A DNA stretch of 64,000 bases from Juglans regia (GCF_001411555.2 NC_049916.1:4154001-4218000), one strand, 5' to 3'. Positions 46,561 through 57,600 are shown, counted from the first letter of the stretch. Made by a program: numbers and translations. Notes: generated from the letters alone by a model not told the origin.

Positions 46561-48080
46561 GAGAGGAGATGCCTTTATTCTTCCTTGATGTTCCTCCATA
46601 ACTTTAGCTCCCATTTTTTGCTTTCAGGCCTGCATGGGCTTTTAGTGTAATTTGAAAAATTAATACATGAGTATACCTTCAGTTTTACTAATCATGGTTG
46701 AATTTCTGCTTCCTTTTCCGTCTTTCTTTCTTGTCTTTCATATTTATTTGTTTTCTTTCCTCGCTCCTCTTGCGTATTTCCACTTTCTTTTCTTTTATCC
46801 TTGGACTTAGGTTGGGCAATGGTTTGACATCGAGCAGAGTGTACAGTTGCTGGAAACCGTGCAAGATATTCTGTTGATGGAAATTGAGAAAGGCATTCTG
46901 TCGATGGAAACCGAGAAGGGCATTCTATCAATGGGGATGATTCCCAATAGTTACTCTGCTCAATTCTTTCTGGAAGTGTCTGGGAATAATTTATTCCTTC
47001 CTATACTGACTCCCCATTAAGGTTCCTATTCGCCTGGCCGCATGCCGAGTGACTCTTTGCATTTTACATATGTGGCACCATAGTGTCAATTATGCTTTTG
47101 CATTAAATGATGTTCCTTCGTTTTCTGCACCATGGCTTCGTTCTTAACTTCTTCTTTAACTCTGCACGTTGTACTGGTAGATATGCGTCAACTCTGCACG
47201 TTGCGATAATCAAGGGATTCTAGTTTTCCAGAGGGAACATGTGGCTACTTAGGTGGTTTGTGGAGTTATGATGCCTCGACATGCCAAACGTCAACTCTGC
47301 CTATAAAAGGACATTTCCCTTTGAGGAATTCATCCTATTTGCTTTTGCCTTTTCTCCTGTGTTTTATGACTTTGCCCTATTGTTTGGGGTTTTAGTATCC
47401 TTTTTTTCCTTTCCCTTTCATGGTTCCGATGACATCTTTATGCCCTAGTGGACGACAAATCCTTTGGTGGTGTTCAGGCTGTCGCAGGATACATCGGTTT
47501 GAACATCGGAGGGTGGAGCCGCCCATCTTTTATTGTTGGGGTTTTTGGCTTCTTGTTCTTTTTCTTGTTCTTGCCCTTTTGCTTATTGTGCTTTAGTTGT
47601 TCTTGCCCCTTTGCTTACAAGGCTCAACTTCGAAAACTTCTCTAGATATCAGGATCTCTTTGGACTCTTGTATCGGAACTTGCTGCCTACTTGTTCATAG
47701 TAGAGAAGGGCAAGAACAGTAAGGGCCGTGGTGGTAGTGTAGAAGGGCTTTTCACCCGGTGCTCATGTCATTCTCCCAAAAATGTGGGTGGGGATCCACT
47801 AGAACACTTCTCCTCTTTGCCGGGATCCACTGGAGTTGACCAAGCCATATTTCTTCTCTTCAAGTTTCTTTTAGTTCCTTACAGTCTTGTGACTTTGCAA
47901 TGTAATTTTCTCCTTGTAACTTTGAGACTTTACGATGTAATTTTCTCCTTGTAATCCTGTATGAATAATAAAATAATTTTGTGTACCTGGCAATAGTTTC
48001 TGCCTTCTCCTTGTTTCATTTTATTTGACGCTTTTCTTTTCGTTTCCTTTCATTTCCTTTGCTTCTTTCGATGACTCTTT
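46561..48080. other. Noncoding 3' region of the Tat element
   Basis: Contains a 30-bp imperfect triplication (GCATTCTGTCGATGGAAACC-type units at 46850-46935), two CAACTCTGCACGTTG segments near 47160-47200, and CCTATAAAAGG at 47302, a strong TATA-like site followed by pyrimidine-rich leader-like DNA and a 65-codon frame at 47448-47645 with no recognisable domain. Confidence 0.45.
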
Positions 48081-48089
48081 GACTTGTGC

Positions 48090-49130
48090 TTCTCGAGAGC
48101 TCTGGTCCTTAGCCGATACCTTGTGGCCAATCAAGGGATTGAGATTGTACCCTGTGAAAGTCGGCAAGTCCAATCAAGGGACTGGGCTTGTGTTCCGACT
48201 AGCTGTTGTTGGGGCAGAGCTCAAGGCTCTGCTTCTTAACCAATCCATCGCAGGCAGCAACCTGGCACGAAGGTTGGCAAGTTAAGGGACTTGGATTCTG
48301 AGTGGTTATTGTTCGGGCAGAGCTCAGGGCTTTGGTCCTTAGCCAAGACTTTGTGGTCAATCAAGAGACTAGGCTTGTACCCCGCGAAAGCTGGCAAGTC
48401 TAGTCTAGGGACTGGCTTGTGTTTCGACTGGCTATTGTTTAGGGTAGAACTTGGGCACTTCGGTCCTTAGCCAATGCATCGCAGGAAGCAACCTGACGTA
48501 AGGGTTGACAAGTCAAGGGACTTGTGTTCCGAGTGGCTAGTGTTCAGGCAGAGCTCAGGGCTCTGGTCCTTTGCTAATACCTCGTGGCCAATCAAGAGTC
48601 TGGGCTTGTACCCTGCGATGGTTGGCAAGTCTGATCTAGAGACTAGCTCGTGTTTCGGCTAGCTGGTGTTTAGGGCAGAGTTCGGAGGCTCTGGTCCTTA
48701 GCCAATGCATCATAGGCAGCAACCTAGCACGAGGGTCGACAAGTCAAAGGACTTGTGTGTTCCGAGTGGCTAGTGTTTGGGCAGAGCTCAAGGCTCTGGT
48801 CCTTAGCCAATACCTTGTGGCCAATCAAGAGATTGGGCTTGTACACCGCAAAGGCCAGCAAGTCCAGTCTAGGGACTAGCTTGTATTCCGACTGGCTGTT
48901 GTTCAGGGCAGAGTTTGGGGGCTCTAGACGTTAATTAATTCATTGTAGGCAGCAACTTGGCACGAGGGTTGATAAGTCAAGGGACTTGTGTTCCGAGTGG
49001 CTAGTGTTTGGGTAGAGCTCAAGACTTTGGTCCTTAACCAATCAAGAGATTGTGCTTGTACCTTGCGTAGGCCGGCAAGTCCAATCTAGGGACTGACTTG
49101 TGTTCCGACTAGCTGTGGGGCGGCATCATG
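48090..49130. repeat. Dimeric tandem repeat, ~232-bp units (about 4.5 copies)
   Basis: The word GAGCTC followed by CTYTGGTCCTTAGCC recurs at about 48097, 48319, 48550, 48785 and 49015 (steps 222, 231, 235, 230). Each unit has two half-units of about 115 bp: one ending TGTGGCCAATCAAGAGAYTG...GGCAAGTC, the other with CAATGCATCGCAGGCAGCAACC...GACAAGTCAAGGGACTTG. It lies between the integrase and the accessory ORF. Confidence 0.85.
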
Positions 49131-49149
49131 ACCTTCATACAAAATATTT

Positions 49150-50360
49150 CCTTAAGTGCTCAGCGTTCCATAGGTGGGTTAATTCGCAACCTTCTTAATG
49201 CTTGAGTCAATAAGAGTTAGGCCTCTCGGTTGTCATTACTAAGAAGGCCCTTCTCATCAGGGGCCTATTTTTCCTTCTTTCTAGGTGGTGACTCCCGTCT
49301 GCTTCTGGACTATGTCTTTTACATTGAAGTTCTGAGGCCAAACTTGTTTGTTGAAGTATCGTTTATCCTTTCATTTATTGGTCGCTATTCGGCTTACTGC
49401 TTCCTCTCGCCTTTCTTCTAAGAAGTCCAAGTTTTCTTTCAATCATTCGTCGTTGTGCTCTCGATTGAAGTGGCATATGTAGTATGTGGGCACGGCCACC
49501 TCTACTGGTATTATGGCTCCGGTCCCATAAACGAGGGCGAAAGGCGTTTCTCCCATCGGGGTCCTTATTGACGTTCGGTAGACCCATAGTATGCTACGGA
49601 GGTCTTTGACCCATTTCCCTTTTTGGTTTCCTAACTTTTTCTTCAAGATGTTGAGTAGCGTCTTGTTGGTGGCTTCGTTTGCCTGCAGATGTCCTCGAGA
49701 TGAATAAGTTTTGATTCTGAGTTCTAAACATCACTCTCAATAATGAGAGCAATCAAATAGCTGTTCGTTGTCTAATATGAAACTTTGGAGAATTTCAAAG
49801 CGACATATTATAGATTTTCAGAGGAAATTTGTAATCGCTTATGTTGTGATTGTTGCTAGGGCTTCTGCCTCCACCTATTTTGTGAAGTAATTGGCCGCCA
49901 CTACAACGAATTTGACCCCTCCTTTGCCCCCAGGGAGCTGCAGACCACTGAGGTCGAGCCCCCATTGTACAAAGGGCCAGAGGGAGGTGATGAAGGTGAG
50001 TTTTTCGAGAGGACAATGGGGAATAGGCGCATGCACTTGGCACTTGGAACATTTTTTCACAAAGTCCTCCGAATCTCTGAGGGAATCAGGCCAATAGTAT
50101 CCTGCTCGCATGGCTCGTGCTGCTAGTGCTCTTCCGCTGTAGTGGTTTCAGCAGACTCCTTTATTTATTTTAGCCAGTACATATTAGGCTTGTTTGGATG
50201 AGATGCATCTTAGGAGGGGCTCGATAAAACCTTTCCTATACAGGATTCCTTCCACCAATGTGAAACGAGCCACTCTATTCATGATCTTTTGTGCCCCTTC
50301 CTGGTCGTCTGGAACAAGTCCCTCCTGAAGGAATTTTATGATGTCGATGGCCCACTCTAG
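49150..50360 (-). pseudogene. Tat-type integrase remnant
   Basis: Minus-strand translation gives MRAGYYWPDSLRDSEDFVKKC and CSKCQVHAPIPHCPLE (zinc finger end), PFVQWGLDL (first catalytic Asp region) and FVVVAANYFTK (second block altered). After a short deletion come YRTSIRTPMGETPFALVYG, GAIIPVEVAVPT and the tail NREHNDE. The region between NYFTK and QKGKWVK is deleted or scrambled, removing the last two acidic residues. It is non-functional. Confidence 0.85.
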
Positions 50361-50632
50361 GGCTATAATATCTGGACCATGGATACTTCGATCCCAATGA
50401 CTAGTACGCCAATAGTTTGGGTTGTGGTGTGATCTGGAAGGGGTGTTTCTTCTTGGCCTGAGGCGACTTTCACTGTTCGATCTACTTTATGGTTTTCTCC
50501 ACTTGGGATTTGCTGTAAATGGGAATACTGGAAGATGTCACGTTCATTTCCCACTCGGAGAGGTACTTCTTCAGATGTTCTCCTTTAGCAGAGAGTTGTC
50601 TCGTTACTTGGCCGACTACCACCTGGGAGTCA
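50361..50632 (-). pseudogene. Tat-type RNase H C-terminal remnant
   Basis: Minus-strand reading begins DSQVVVGQVTRQLSAKGEHL and KYLSEWE, matching the 'SDSQLVVGQV' part of the second RNase H domain. The N-terminal part of that domain (about 100 residues) is missing at the junction with the nested element. Confidence 0.75.
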
Positions 50633-50674
50633 TGTAATACCCTGCTCCTTCTTCTTACGTACGCTTCTTCCTTC

Positions 50675-50703
50675 TGACGTATATTTTGTCTTTATGACGT
50701 AAG
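50675..50703 (+). promoter_or_regulatory. Paired TGACGTA sites at the LTR start
   Basis: TGACGTAT at 50675 and TGACGTAA at 50695, exactly 20 bp apart, with TTACGTACG just upstream. The same pair with the same spacing occurs in the 3' LTR fragment (56691 and 56711) although intervening bases changed. TGACG/ACGT cores are bZIP (TGA-type) binding sites. Confidence 0.5.
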
Positions 50704-52649
50704 CAAATCTCGAAGGCATAGATTATGTGATCATCTGCCCTTCTCAGTAGCGACTGCGAACCACGTTATGCGTGTCAAACAATAATGGCGTGTCTTGAAA
50801 GATATCGTGTGACTTCTAGGGCACGCCCAATGTTTTAAATATGCTGGAAATATTTATAAGGAGTTTTTCCAGTATTGTTGAATTAAGATTTGATCTTAAA
50901 TACGACAATCATAATATTATTGAAGAGCTCCAAAAATATTATAATTACCAGAAATCATTTTAATATTATTATTAAAATGATTTCAATTATTTAAGATATT
51001 ATGAGATTTAAATTATGTTGAGAACTTTTATTAATTAAATGGTCTTATTCTCTTTAATATGTTAAGTGAGATTTCATCATTTTATTAATGATGAAGAATA
51101 TTATTTTATAAACTAAAGTTAGTTTAAAATAATATTTACCTTAATTCCTCTAAGCGCTTTTAATTAAGTTAATATTTTACTTATTTTCAAATCAGTATTT
51201 GAAATCCTCTGTTAGATCGTTACACGGATCCCCAGACGAAGGGACTGAGTTAAATACCCAGACCCCCTCTCTTTCTCCCTCATTTCCCCCGTAGCTCTCT
51301 CTCTCCTCCCTCTCTCTTTCGGCATACGCAGTACGCGATCCACCCCACGCCCGAAAGGCTTAAGGCCTCAGCCCGGTGCCGTCGTGCGCCCGCCGTGCGC
51401 CACTAGCTCTCACCGCCGGCACCAATGGCTTGCTCTCACTCCGGCGAGCCTCCCTAGCTCAACCCCTTTCTCTCACGCTCCCTTTTCCTTTCCATTGGAA
51501 GTACACAGCCCGTATGGGCTTAGTGCACGTAGCGCCGCCCTCCAACGCCACCACTCCCTCGGCAGCTTCCTCTACCACCGGCCACCACTCCCCAGCGAGC
51601 TTGGCCTCTCCCATGCAGCCACCTTCTCTCCGTCGCACACACGCACGCATAAGGAGACCCACGCATGACTTCACCATGCGCGGCCCCTAGCGCCGCCGTG
51701 CGCAGCACCCACAGCCACCTAGCGACACCATAGCTCTTCCCCGAGCTCCTCCAAGTGACCCATGGCCAGAAGCCCCCTCCTCCACCTCACAGCTTCTCCC
51801 CTTCTCACGCACGGATTGCACGCCGTGCACCACCATGCACCGCCACCCACAGCTGATGACCGCCACGTCCAGCCTCCTCAGGCCGCCACCAAGCCAACCC
51901 AACCTCCCTTGGCCTCGATCTGCCACCCACGAGAGCACACTCTCTCTCACTCTCCCACGGCTTCTCCTCCACGGTATGGCCAGATCCGCCACCGTGGTGC
52001 CACCTCGACGCCACCACGAGATCCACCGCACCTCCCTTAGCCAAACTCTAGGTCCAAACCATCACTTTATGTGGTGGGTAATCACTGCACGTGATGGACA
52101 GCCACTGCGCGTGGTTGACCGCCACTGCACACGGCTAGATCCGCCATGTTATACTCTACACCGCCATCACAAGGCCATCACGAGCCCTTCCAAGACCACA
52201 CCTAGCTATCTAAATGCCTAAATAGTCACCGTACGTGAGTTAGCCGCCACGTACGACTCTTCTGACATCATTGGCTATGACGGTCAACGAACAACGCATG
52301 GGTTATCCCGTCGATGGTATAACTCTCTATCCCTCGTAATTATGTTAGATATTGATTAGTTGACTAGGTTGTGGATTGTGCTGTTAGTATTAATGGAGTT
52401 GTGGTATTGTGATGTAGTGCTGTGTGATGAAGTGTTGGGCATTTTGTGTAGTGAAGTGTTGGGCATATATGTGTTGTATGGAGGTGCATGTAGTGTTGTG
52501 GACTATGGGAAGTGTTGTATGGAGGTGCATGTAGTGAAGTGTTGGACATATCTGTGATGTGTTGGGTGTAGATGGGAAGTGTTGTGGACTATGGCATGTA
52601 GTGTGATTGGGGAATATGTGCTGTATTGGTGGCGTGGCGAATGTGGAAT

Positions 52650-53160
52650 GGGAATAGTACACGCTAGGTGTACTTTGTGTGTGGCATAATGTGTGACAAT
52701 GAGAGTATATGTAAAATATACCCTCCTGATGTAGTGTGGAACGGGAAGAGTACACGCTGAGTGTACTCTGTGTGGGGTATGGTATATGAAGAGAGTACAT
52801 GTGGAATGTACTCCGTATGACGGGGTGATGCACCATATGGCGAGTAAGCCATAATGGTGATGGGGCGTATTGTATATGTGGGGAGTACATGTGGAATGTA
52901 CTCTATGTGGTGGTGAGATGCACCATGTGGCGTGTATGCCATAATGGTGATATGGCATAACGTGCATGTAGTATATGCAAAGTGTATTCCATGTAGTGGA
53001 GTGATGCACCATATGGCGGGTATGCCATAGTGGTGATGGAGCGTATGTAAAGGGAGTACGAGTGGGACGTACTCCATGTGATGGAGTGATGTATCATATG
53101 GCAGGTATGCCATAGTGGGGATGTGGTATGTATGAGGGGAGTATACGTGGAGTGTACTCC
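52650..53160. repeat. Hairpin array A: alternating inverted repeats on a ~45-bp period
   Basis: Type 1 hairpins (8-bp stems, mostly 5-nt loops) start at 52656, 52703, 52748, 52793, 52883, 52969, 53054 and 53139. Examples are GAGTACAC/GTGTACTC, GAGTACAT/ATGTACTC and GAGTACG/CGTACTC. In the right half they alternate with type 2 hairpins ACCATATGGC/GCCATAATGGT at 52832, 52922, 53008 and 53093. Spacings are 45-47, then 85-90 bp. Confidence 0.85.
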
Positions 53161-53361
53161 ATGTAGCAGCGACACTCCTTGTGACGTGTCGTAGAGATAA
53201 GGATGGTTATGTATTTGATGGGCGTGGAATGTGATGCATAGTGTCGGGAACTGTGGAACAAGTAGTTATGGCATAGCCTGTAGTCTGAGGTGACAAGTGT
53301 CACTGTGATGGACTTATGGCTAAGAGTATGCGTGAAGTATCATAACAAGTATAAGAGTGCG

Positions 53362-53515
53362 CAGCAGAAGCATGACTGAGGAATGTCACGAAGTGACATG
53401 ACTACTGACAGTCGGGCTTGTGATGGGCGAAGTAGTGGAACAAGTGTAAGAGTTCGCAGCGGAAGCATGACTGGGCAACGTCACGAAGTGACGTGGTTAT
53501 TGGCAGTCATGCTTA
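53362..53515. repeat. Hairpin array B: two 95-bp units with nested stems
   Basis: Unit 1 has inner stem ATGTCAC-GAA-GTGACAT (53383-53399). Unit 2 has ACGTCAC-GAA-GTGACGT (53478-53494). Outer arms GCATGACTG/CAGTCATGC (53465-53473 and 53504-53512) are perfect in unit 2 and partly eroded in unit 1 (CAGTCGGGC). Confidence 0.85.
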
Positions 53516-55825
53516 TGATGGGTGAAGTGTTAGAGTGTAGGAATGGCGTAAAGGGAACGTGATGAGATGTCACATGAGGAACCGTACTCGTGATGAGTCA
53601 GGAGTTGACGTAGTAGAATGTTGGGTAACGCAACAAGGTCATGGTGTATCTTGGGTGTAATCTCGGACTATGTGACGTGACATAAGGCGTAGTTGTGAAT
53701 GGAGTCTTGTCGTGTTAAGTGTTGGGATGAACTGTCAAAAGAGACGGGTAGTATGAAGAGTCATTCTAGCCGGGTTAAGAGAAGGTTGATATCGGAGTAT
53801 GGTGCTTGTTTACACAAGCAAGTGATCAACGTGTCATATGTTGATTTTAGGTGATAAAGGGGTAAGGCACATGTGTAACATGGTGAGACACATGTGTCGG
53901 ACGGATTCACCATATGCAATGGGTAATCTGTCATGAGCATAGTTGCACGATGCTTAAGCCTCAGAGTTGGCTTAGAGCCGTGTGCTTGCATGGATGGGAA
54001 TGAGGATTTAGTGTGGTCTAAGATGCATGAAGGTAGTGACGGATGCATCGTTAGGATTGAGATGTGTGATTCCATCGGTCGGAATCATGCGTCGAATGTG
54101 GTTGTAAGAAGAGTAAGACGAATGTCTTAGTGTCTTAATCCTAAGGTGAATAATGGGTTCACTTTAGTGGATGAGCACTTGAGACAAGACTTTGAGTTGG
54201 AATATGTGGTGACCGTAAGTGGTCCCCGAAAGGTTTAACATAGTGAAGGGCACGTAAGTGCATGGGATAGAAGGAGAGTGTTCCAAGTATAGCGTAGTTC
54301 TATTTATAGTTTAAGTTACTTATGCATTAGATAGAGAATGATGCTAAGGTTATGTTTATGCATGTAGGTTGCCATCTGACAAGCACATGAATGGACTGAA
54401 TGACATGCAAGTAGCATGGAGTCCAGGTAAGTGTTACGTTCATACTCTTCTAGAGTCTTTATAAGATAAAAGAAAATAAAAACGAAAGCTTTTCCTTTAT
54501 GATGCTTTAAGAAAATGCCAAGTGTTCAAAGGTATAAGTATGTACGGCCCCTCCTTGGCAGCCCCTGTTTATGCACCCAAAGTATTAATTGTACGCATGT
54601 GAATGGATGACTATACGCTGTATCTATTGTATGTATTTTCTAAGAAAAATCCATAAACTGATAAAGATGCATGAAAGGCATGACAACGGATGCTTTTGTG
54701 GATCCTACGAACCGACGCTCTCATGTGCGCCACGAGGTGACGCTTGTGGACGCCATGATTGACGACGTTCAAGGTGACACTTATGGGAGGCCATGAAAGC
54801 TGACATTTAAGCCCATGTATGTTCTTAAATGAAGTTTTCCACGAACGAACTGTTAAAGAAAGGATAGGACTAAAATGAACGAAAAGACGAAAAGACCATT
54901 TTCGGGCTTACGCCCCAAACGATATTTTCTCATGAAAAGAAATGACTGTTAAATGAAAGAAAGAAATGAATGAAAGCTCCAGCTCTTTCGAGCTGACATG
55001 AATGAACGAATGAAAACAAGAAAGAAAGAAATGAAAGCATGATTGTATGAAGATACGTAACGGCCACATGAATGAATAAAAGGGTACCAATGAATGGGCA
55101 GATTGTAATGCCGGGTAAGTAGTACTGGAAGTGCACCCAGTGCTTCTCCCTATGAAAGGGATTCCCAACCTGTGGCCACGGGCGGAATCCGGGTCCAAAG
55201 GAAGACCGCTAACCCCAACACACAGGGCGTAACAGTGTGTACTGGCCTATGAAAGTGATAAGAACGAATGGATGTATGCATGCATGTACGAACGCACAAA
55301 TGCACAACTTTAAGAAATGAAGGCACTGATGGGAGAAACGTTTTACGAAAAGGATGCCCATGTTTTAAAATAGAAAAATCTCGTCCAGTGAAGTTTTCAA
55401 ACGAACGCACGTATGACACGTATGCATGCACGTAATAGTATGTACGAGTGATGAATGCATGAATAAAAACCTATGTTGCTATATTTTAACTGTATAAAGT
55501 AATGCTTACGAGTCTTCGACTCATTTTAGTTTTTATGCATGTCCATCCCCCCACAGGAACTGCATGATCAGGACGGACACGGCCCATGGGGAAGAGTACG
55601 GAAGTCTATGCACGAGTTTTAAACGTACGAGAGGCCTTTTTATTATAAGATTTATGTTTTCTGCTGTAAACATTTTTTATTGTCAAAGCACATCTTAATT
55701 TATAAACGTGGAGTCTCGCACCCTGGGTATGCAAGTGAAAAGTTTTAAATCGGACGGTAATTCCCGTCGTCCTTTTATAAAAAAATTTTGGAAAAAGACC
55801 CACCACAAGGATGGGTGTTACAAGT

Positions 55826-55837
55826 TGGTATCAGAGC
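55826..55837 (+). other. Primer-binding site of the LARD-like element
   Basis: TGGTATCAGAGC, the perfect complement-type site for initiator tRNA-Met, three bases after the LTR end. This fixes the 5' LTR end and the plus orientation. Confidence 0.9.
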
Positions 55838-56648
55838 AAAGCCTAGGTTATGCTTGACTCTATAGTGTTCTTTTCAAAACAAAAGAGAGAAAATCTTTTT
55901 CTAAAGAGAGAAAACTTTTTTCCAATGAAAGAAATTTTTTGAAAAGAGAACTGCACGTGAAGGAAAAACCTAGACTGACGTCTTCCCAAGGCTTGTCTGG
56001 TCCTGAAGTAAGTACAAGAAAGTATTTTTATTCTTATGCTATGATGTTTTCAAAGTATGACCTAATGAACGCATGCATGTCAGATTGGCAACTAGAAATA
56101 AGTAGTCATGTTAAGTGTATAGAATGTAAAAGGTATCAGAGACTGAACATAGTTAGAGGATAAGGAATGAATGATGGAACGTTAGGACATGCAGCAATAG
56201 CTGCATGCTAATTAAGGAATGAACTATAAACGTTAGAAAGACTAAAATGGTTAAGAAACTCATGAACGACCACGAACTAAGCTAGGACTGAAACGTAAAA
56301 CGAGATGGCGACTTCAATCCTCGCTGACAGGAATGTCAGAATAGAAGATACGAACGCTACGTGATGGATGGACTTAACCACTTTGGACCGACTGTAAGCA
56401 TGACGCTGGAGGAATGACAAGACGTGAGGGCAAGTATTGTACGAGACGTGACCAAGATGCTGAATGTGTGCGGACACGCGTAAAGCCAACGCGAGCACAC
56501 GTATGAACAAATCCCTAATAAAAATGAACAAATCCTTTAAAATACTGCGCAAAACTTTTAGAACACTAAGCAAATTCCTAAAGTATTAAGCAAATCCCTA
56601 GAGCCTTAAGCAAATTTCGAGGACGAAATTTATTTAAGGTGGGAAGAT
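55838..56648 (+). other. Noncoding interior of the LARD-like element
   Basis: About 0.8 kb without gag or pol blocks. It ends TTTCGAGGACGAAATTT, then TTTAAGGTGGGAAGAT, the usual Tekay/Del wording before the 3' LTR, with the purine tract at 56637-56648. Replication proteins would have to come from another element. Confidence 0.75.
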
Positions 56649-56783
56649 TGTAATACCGTGCTCCTTTTTCTTACGTACGCTTCTTCTTTTTGACGTATCT
56701 TTCATCTTTATGACGTAAGCAAATCTCGAAAGTAGAGATTATGTGATCATCTGCCATTCTCACTAGCGACTACGAACCACGTT
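56649..56783 (+). repeat. Truncated 3' LTR of the LARD-like element
   Basis: Matches 50633-50768 with about a dozen differences, then stops at ACCACGTT and is followed by AGTCA and Tat pol sequence. AGTCA also precedes the 5' LTR (50628-50632). Confidence 0.75.
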
Positions 56784-56788
56784 AGTCA

Positions 56789-57600
56789 TTCAGCTAGATA
56801 TATCGGGTTTCTGTAATATTTTCCTCAGTGGGACATATGTGAGTACCTTTATTGGGTGGGCTTGAAAATATAGCCTTAGTCGACTGGTGACGATAACCAA
56901 CGTGAATGCTAACATTTTCATTTGGGAATATTTGGCTTTTACTCCTCGGAAGGCTTTGCTTATGTAGTAGACATGTCATTAGACTCTTTCTTCTCTCTGA
57001 GTAAGTACGATGAATATAGCATTTGGTGACACTGCCAGGTATGCGGTTAGGTTCTCTCTAGGTTTGGTCTTACTGAGAAGCGGTGGATGGGCCAAGTAAT
57101 TTTGTAACTTGCCGAAGGCAAGTCCGGACTCGTCGTCCCACTCCCGTGCTTTCCTAAGGACTTTGAAGAGAGGAAGGCAACAATCGATTGATCTCTCATC
57201 GAAATGGCTCAAGGCGGCCATTCTTCTGACCAACCATTGGACTTCGTTGATGGTCCATGGTCGCGACATATCCATAATTGCTATGACTTTCTCAGGATTG
57301 TTCTCGATTCCTCGCTCGGAGACCATGAAGCTTAAGAATTTCCCTGACTCGACACCAAACACACATTTTAGCATATTGAGCTTCATTTTGTATTTTCTGA
57401 GTACTGCAAAAGCTTATCTGAGATCAACAAGATGTTGTTCTGGTTTCTTGCTCTTGACTAGTAGGTTGTCTACGTAGACTTCCATATTCTGCCCGATTTG
57501 ATATTTGAACATTCGATTGACCAATCGTTGGTATGTTGCTCCTGCATTTTTGAGACCGAATGACATTGTTTTGTAGCAGTAGCAGCCCCGACATATCCTT
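56789..57600 (-). pseudogene. Tat-type reverse transcriptase / RNase H remnant
   Basis: Minus-strand translation starts abruptly at YKTMSFGLKNAGATYQRLVN, then YVDNLLVKSK (catalytic YVDD with the second Asp changed to Asn), LKCVFGVESGKFLSFMVSERG and the connection domain with DMSRPWTINEVQWL. RNase H begins SKAFRGVKAKYSQMKMLAF in a shifted frame and reaches RLYFQAHPI and PDIS before the nested element. The RT fingers and the protease are absent. Confidence 0.85.

Larger units (their letters stand above)
50633..55822 (+). repeat. 5' LTR, 5.19 kb
   Basis: Starts TGTAATACCC and ends GGGTGTTACA, an inverted pair. Sections are an AT-rich part (50870-51210), a GC-rich C/A-biased part (51270-52250) with only low-complexity frames, two hairpin arrays (52650-53160 and 53362-53515), a G/A-biased part, and a conserved-looking segment near 55140-55240. 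It encodes no protein I can support. Confidence 0.8.
50633..56783 (+). mobile_element. Noncoding LTR element with a 5.2-kb LTR (LARD-like), nested in Tat pol
   Basis: 5' LTR 50633-55822 (5190 bp), PBS 55826-55837, an internal region of only about 0.8 kb without gag or pol, purine tract at 56637-56648, and the first 135 bp of a 3' LTR (56649-56783). LTR ends TGTAATACCC and GGGTGTTACA and the ACAAGTTGGTATCAGAGC junction resemble Tekay/Del chromoviruses. Very long LTRs with a noncoding interior define LARDs. The two LTR starts differ at roughly one base in ten, so it is not young. Confidence 0.8.

Noticed and set aside
48090..49130. CRISPR-like repeat array
   Set aside because: Units are ~230 bp with no unique spacers, in a plant retrotransposon; it is an ordinary tandem repeat.
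50633..50770. A small element with 135-bp LTRs and AGTCA duplication (TRIM)
   Set aside because: No primer-binding site follows 50770, whereas a perfect one follows 55822, so the LTR is 5.2 kb long.
51376..52221. Overlapping Pro/Ser/His-rich frames on both strands
   Set aside because: GC-rich low-complexity part of the 5.2-kb LTR; open in several frames at once and without a domain.
52390..53303. Long His/Thr/Tyr-rich minus-strand frames
   Set aside because: They are read through the hairpin tandem array; period and peptide repeats follow the DNA repeat.
53362..53515. tRNA or snoRNA gene
   Set aside because: The stems do not fit cloverleaf lengths, and no A/B boxes or C/D boxes are placed correctly.
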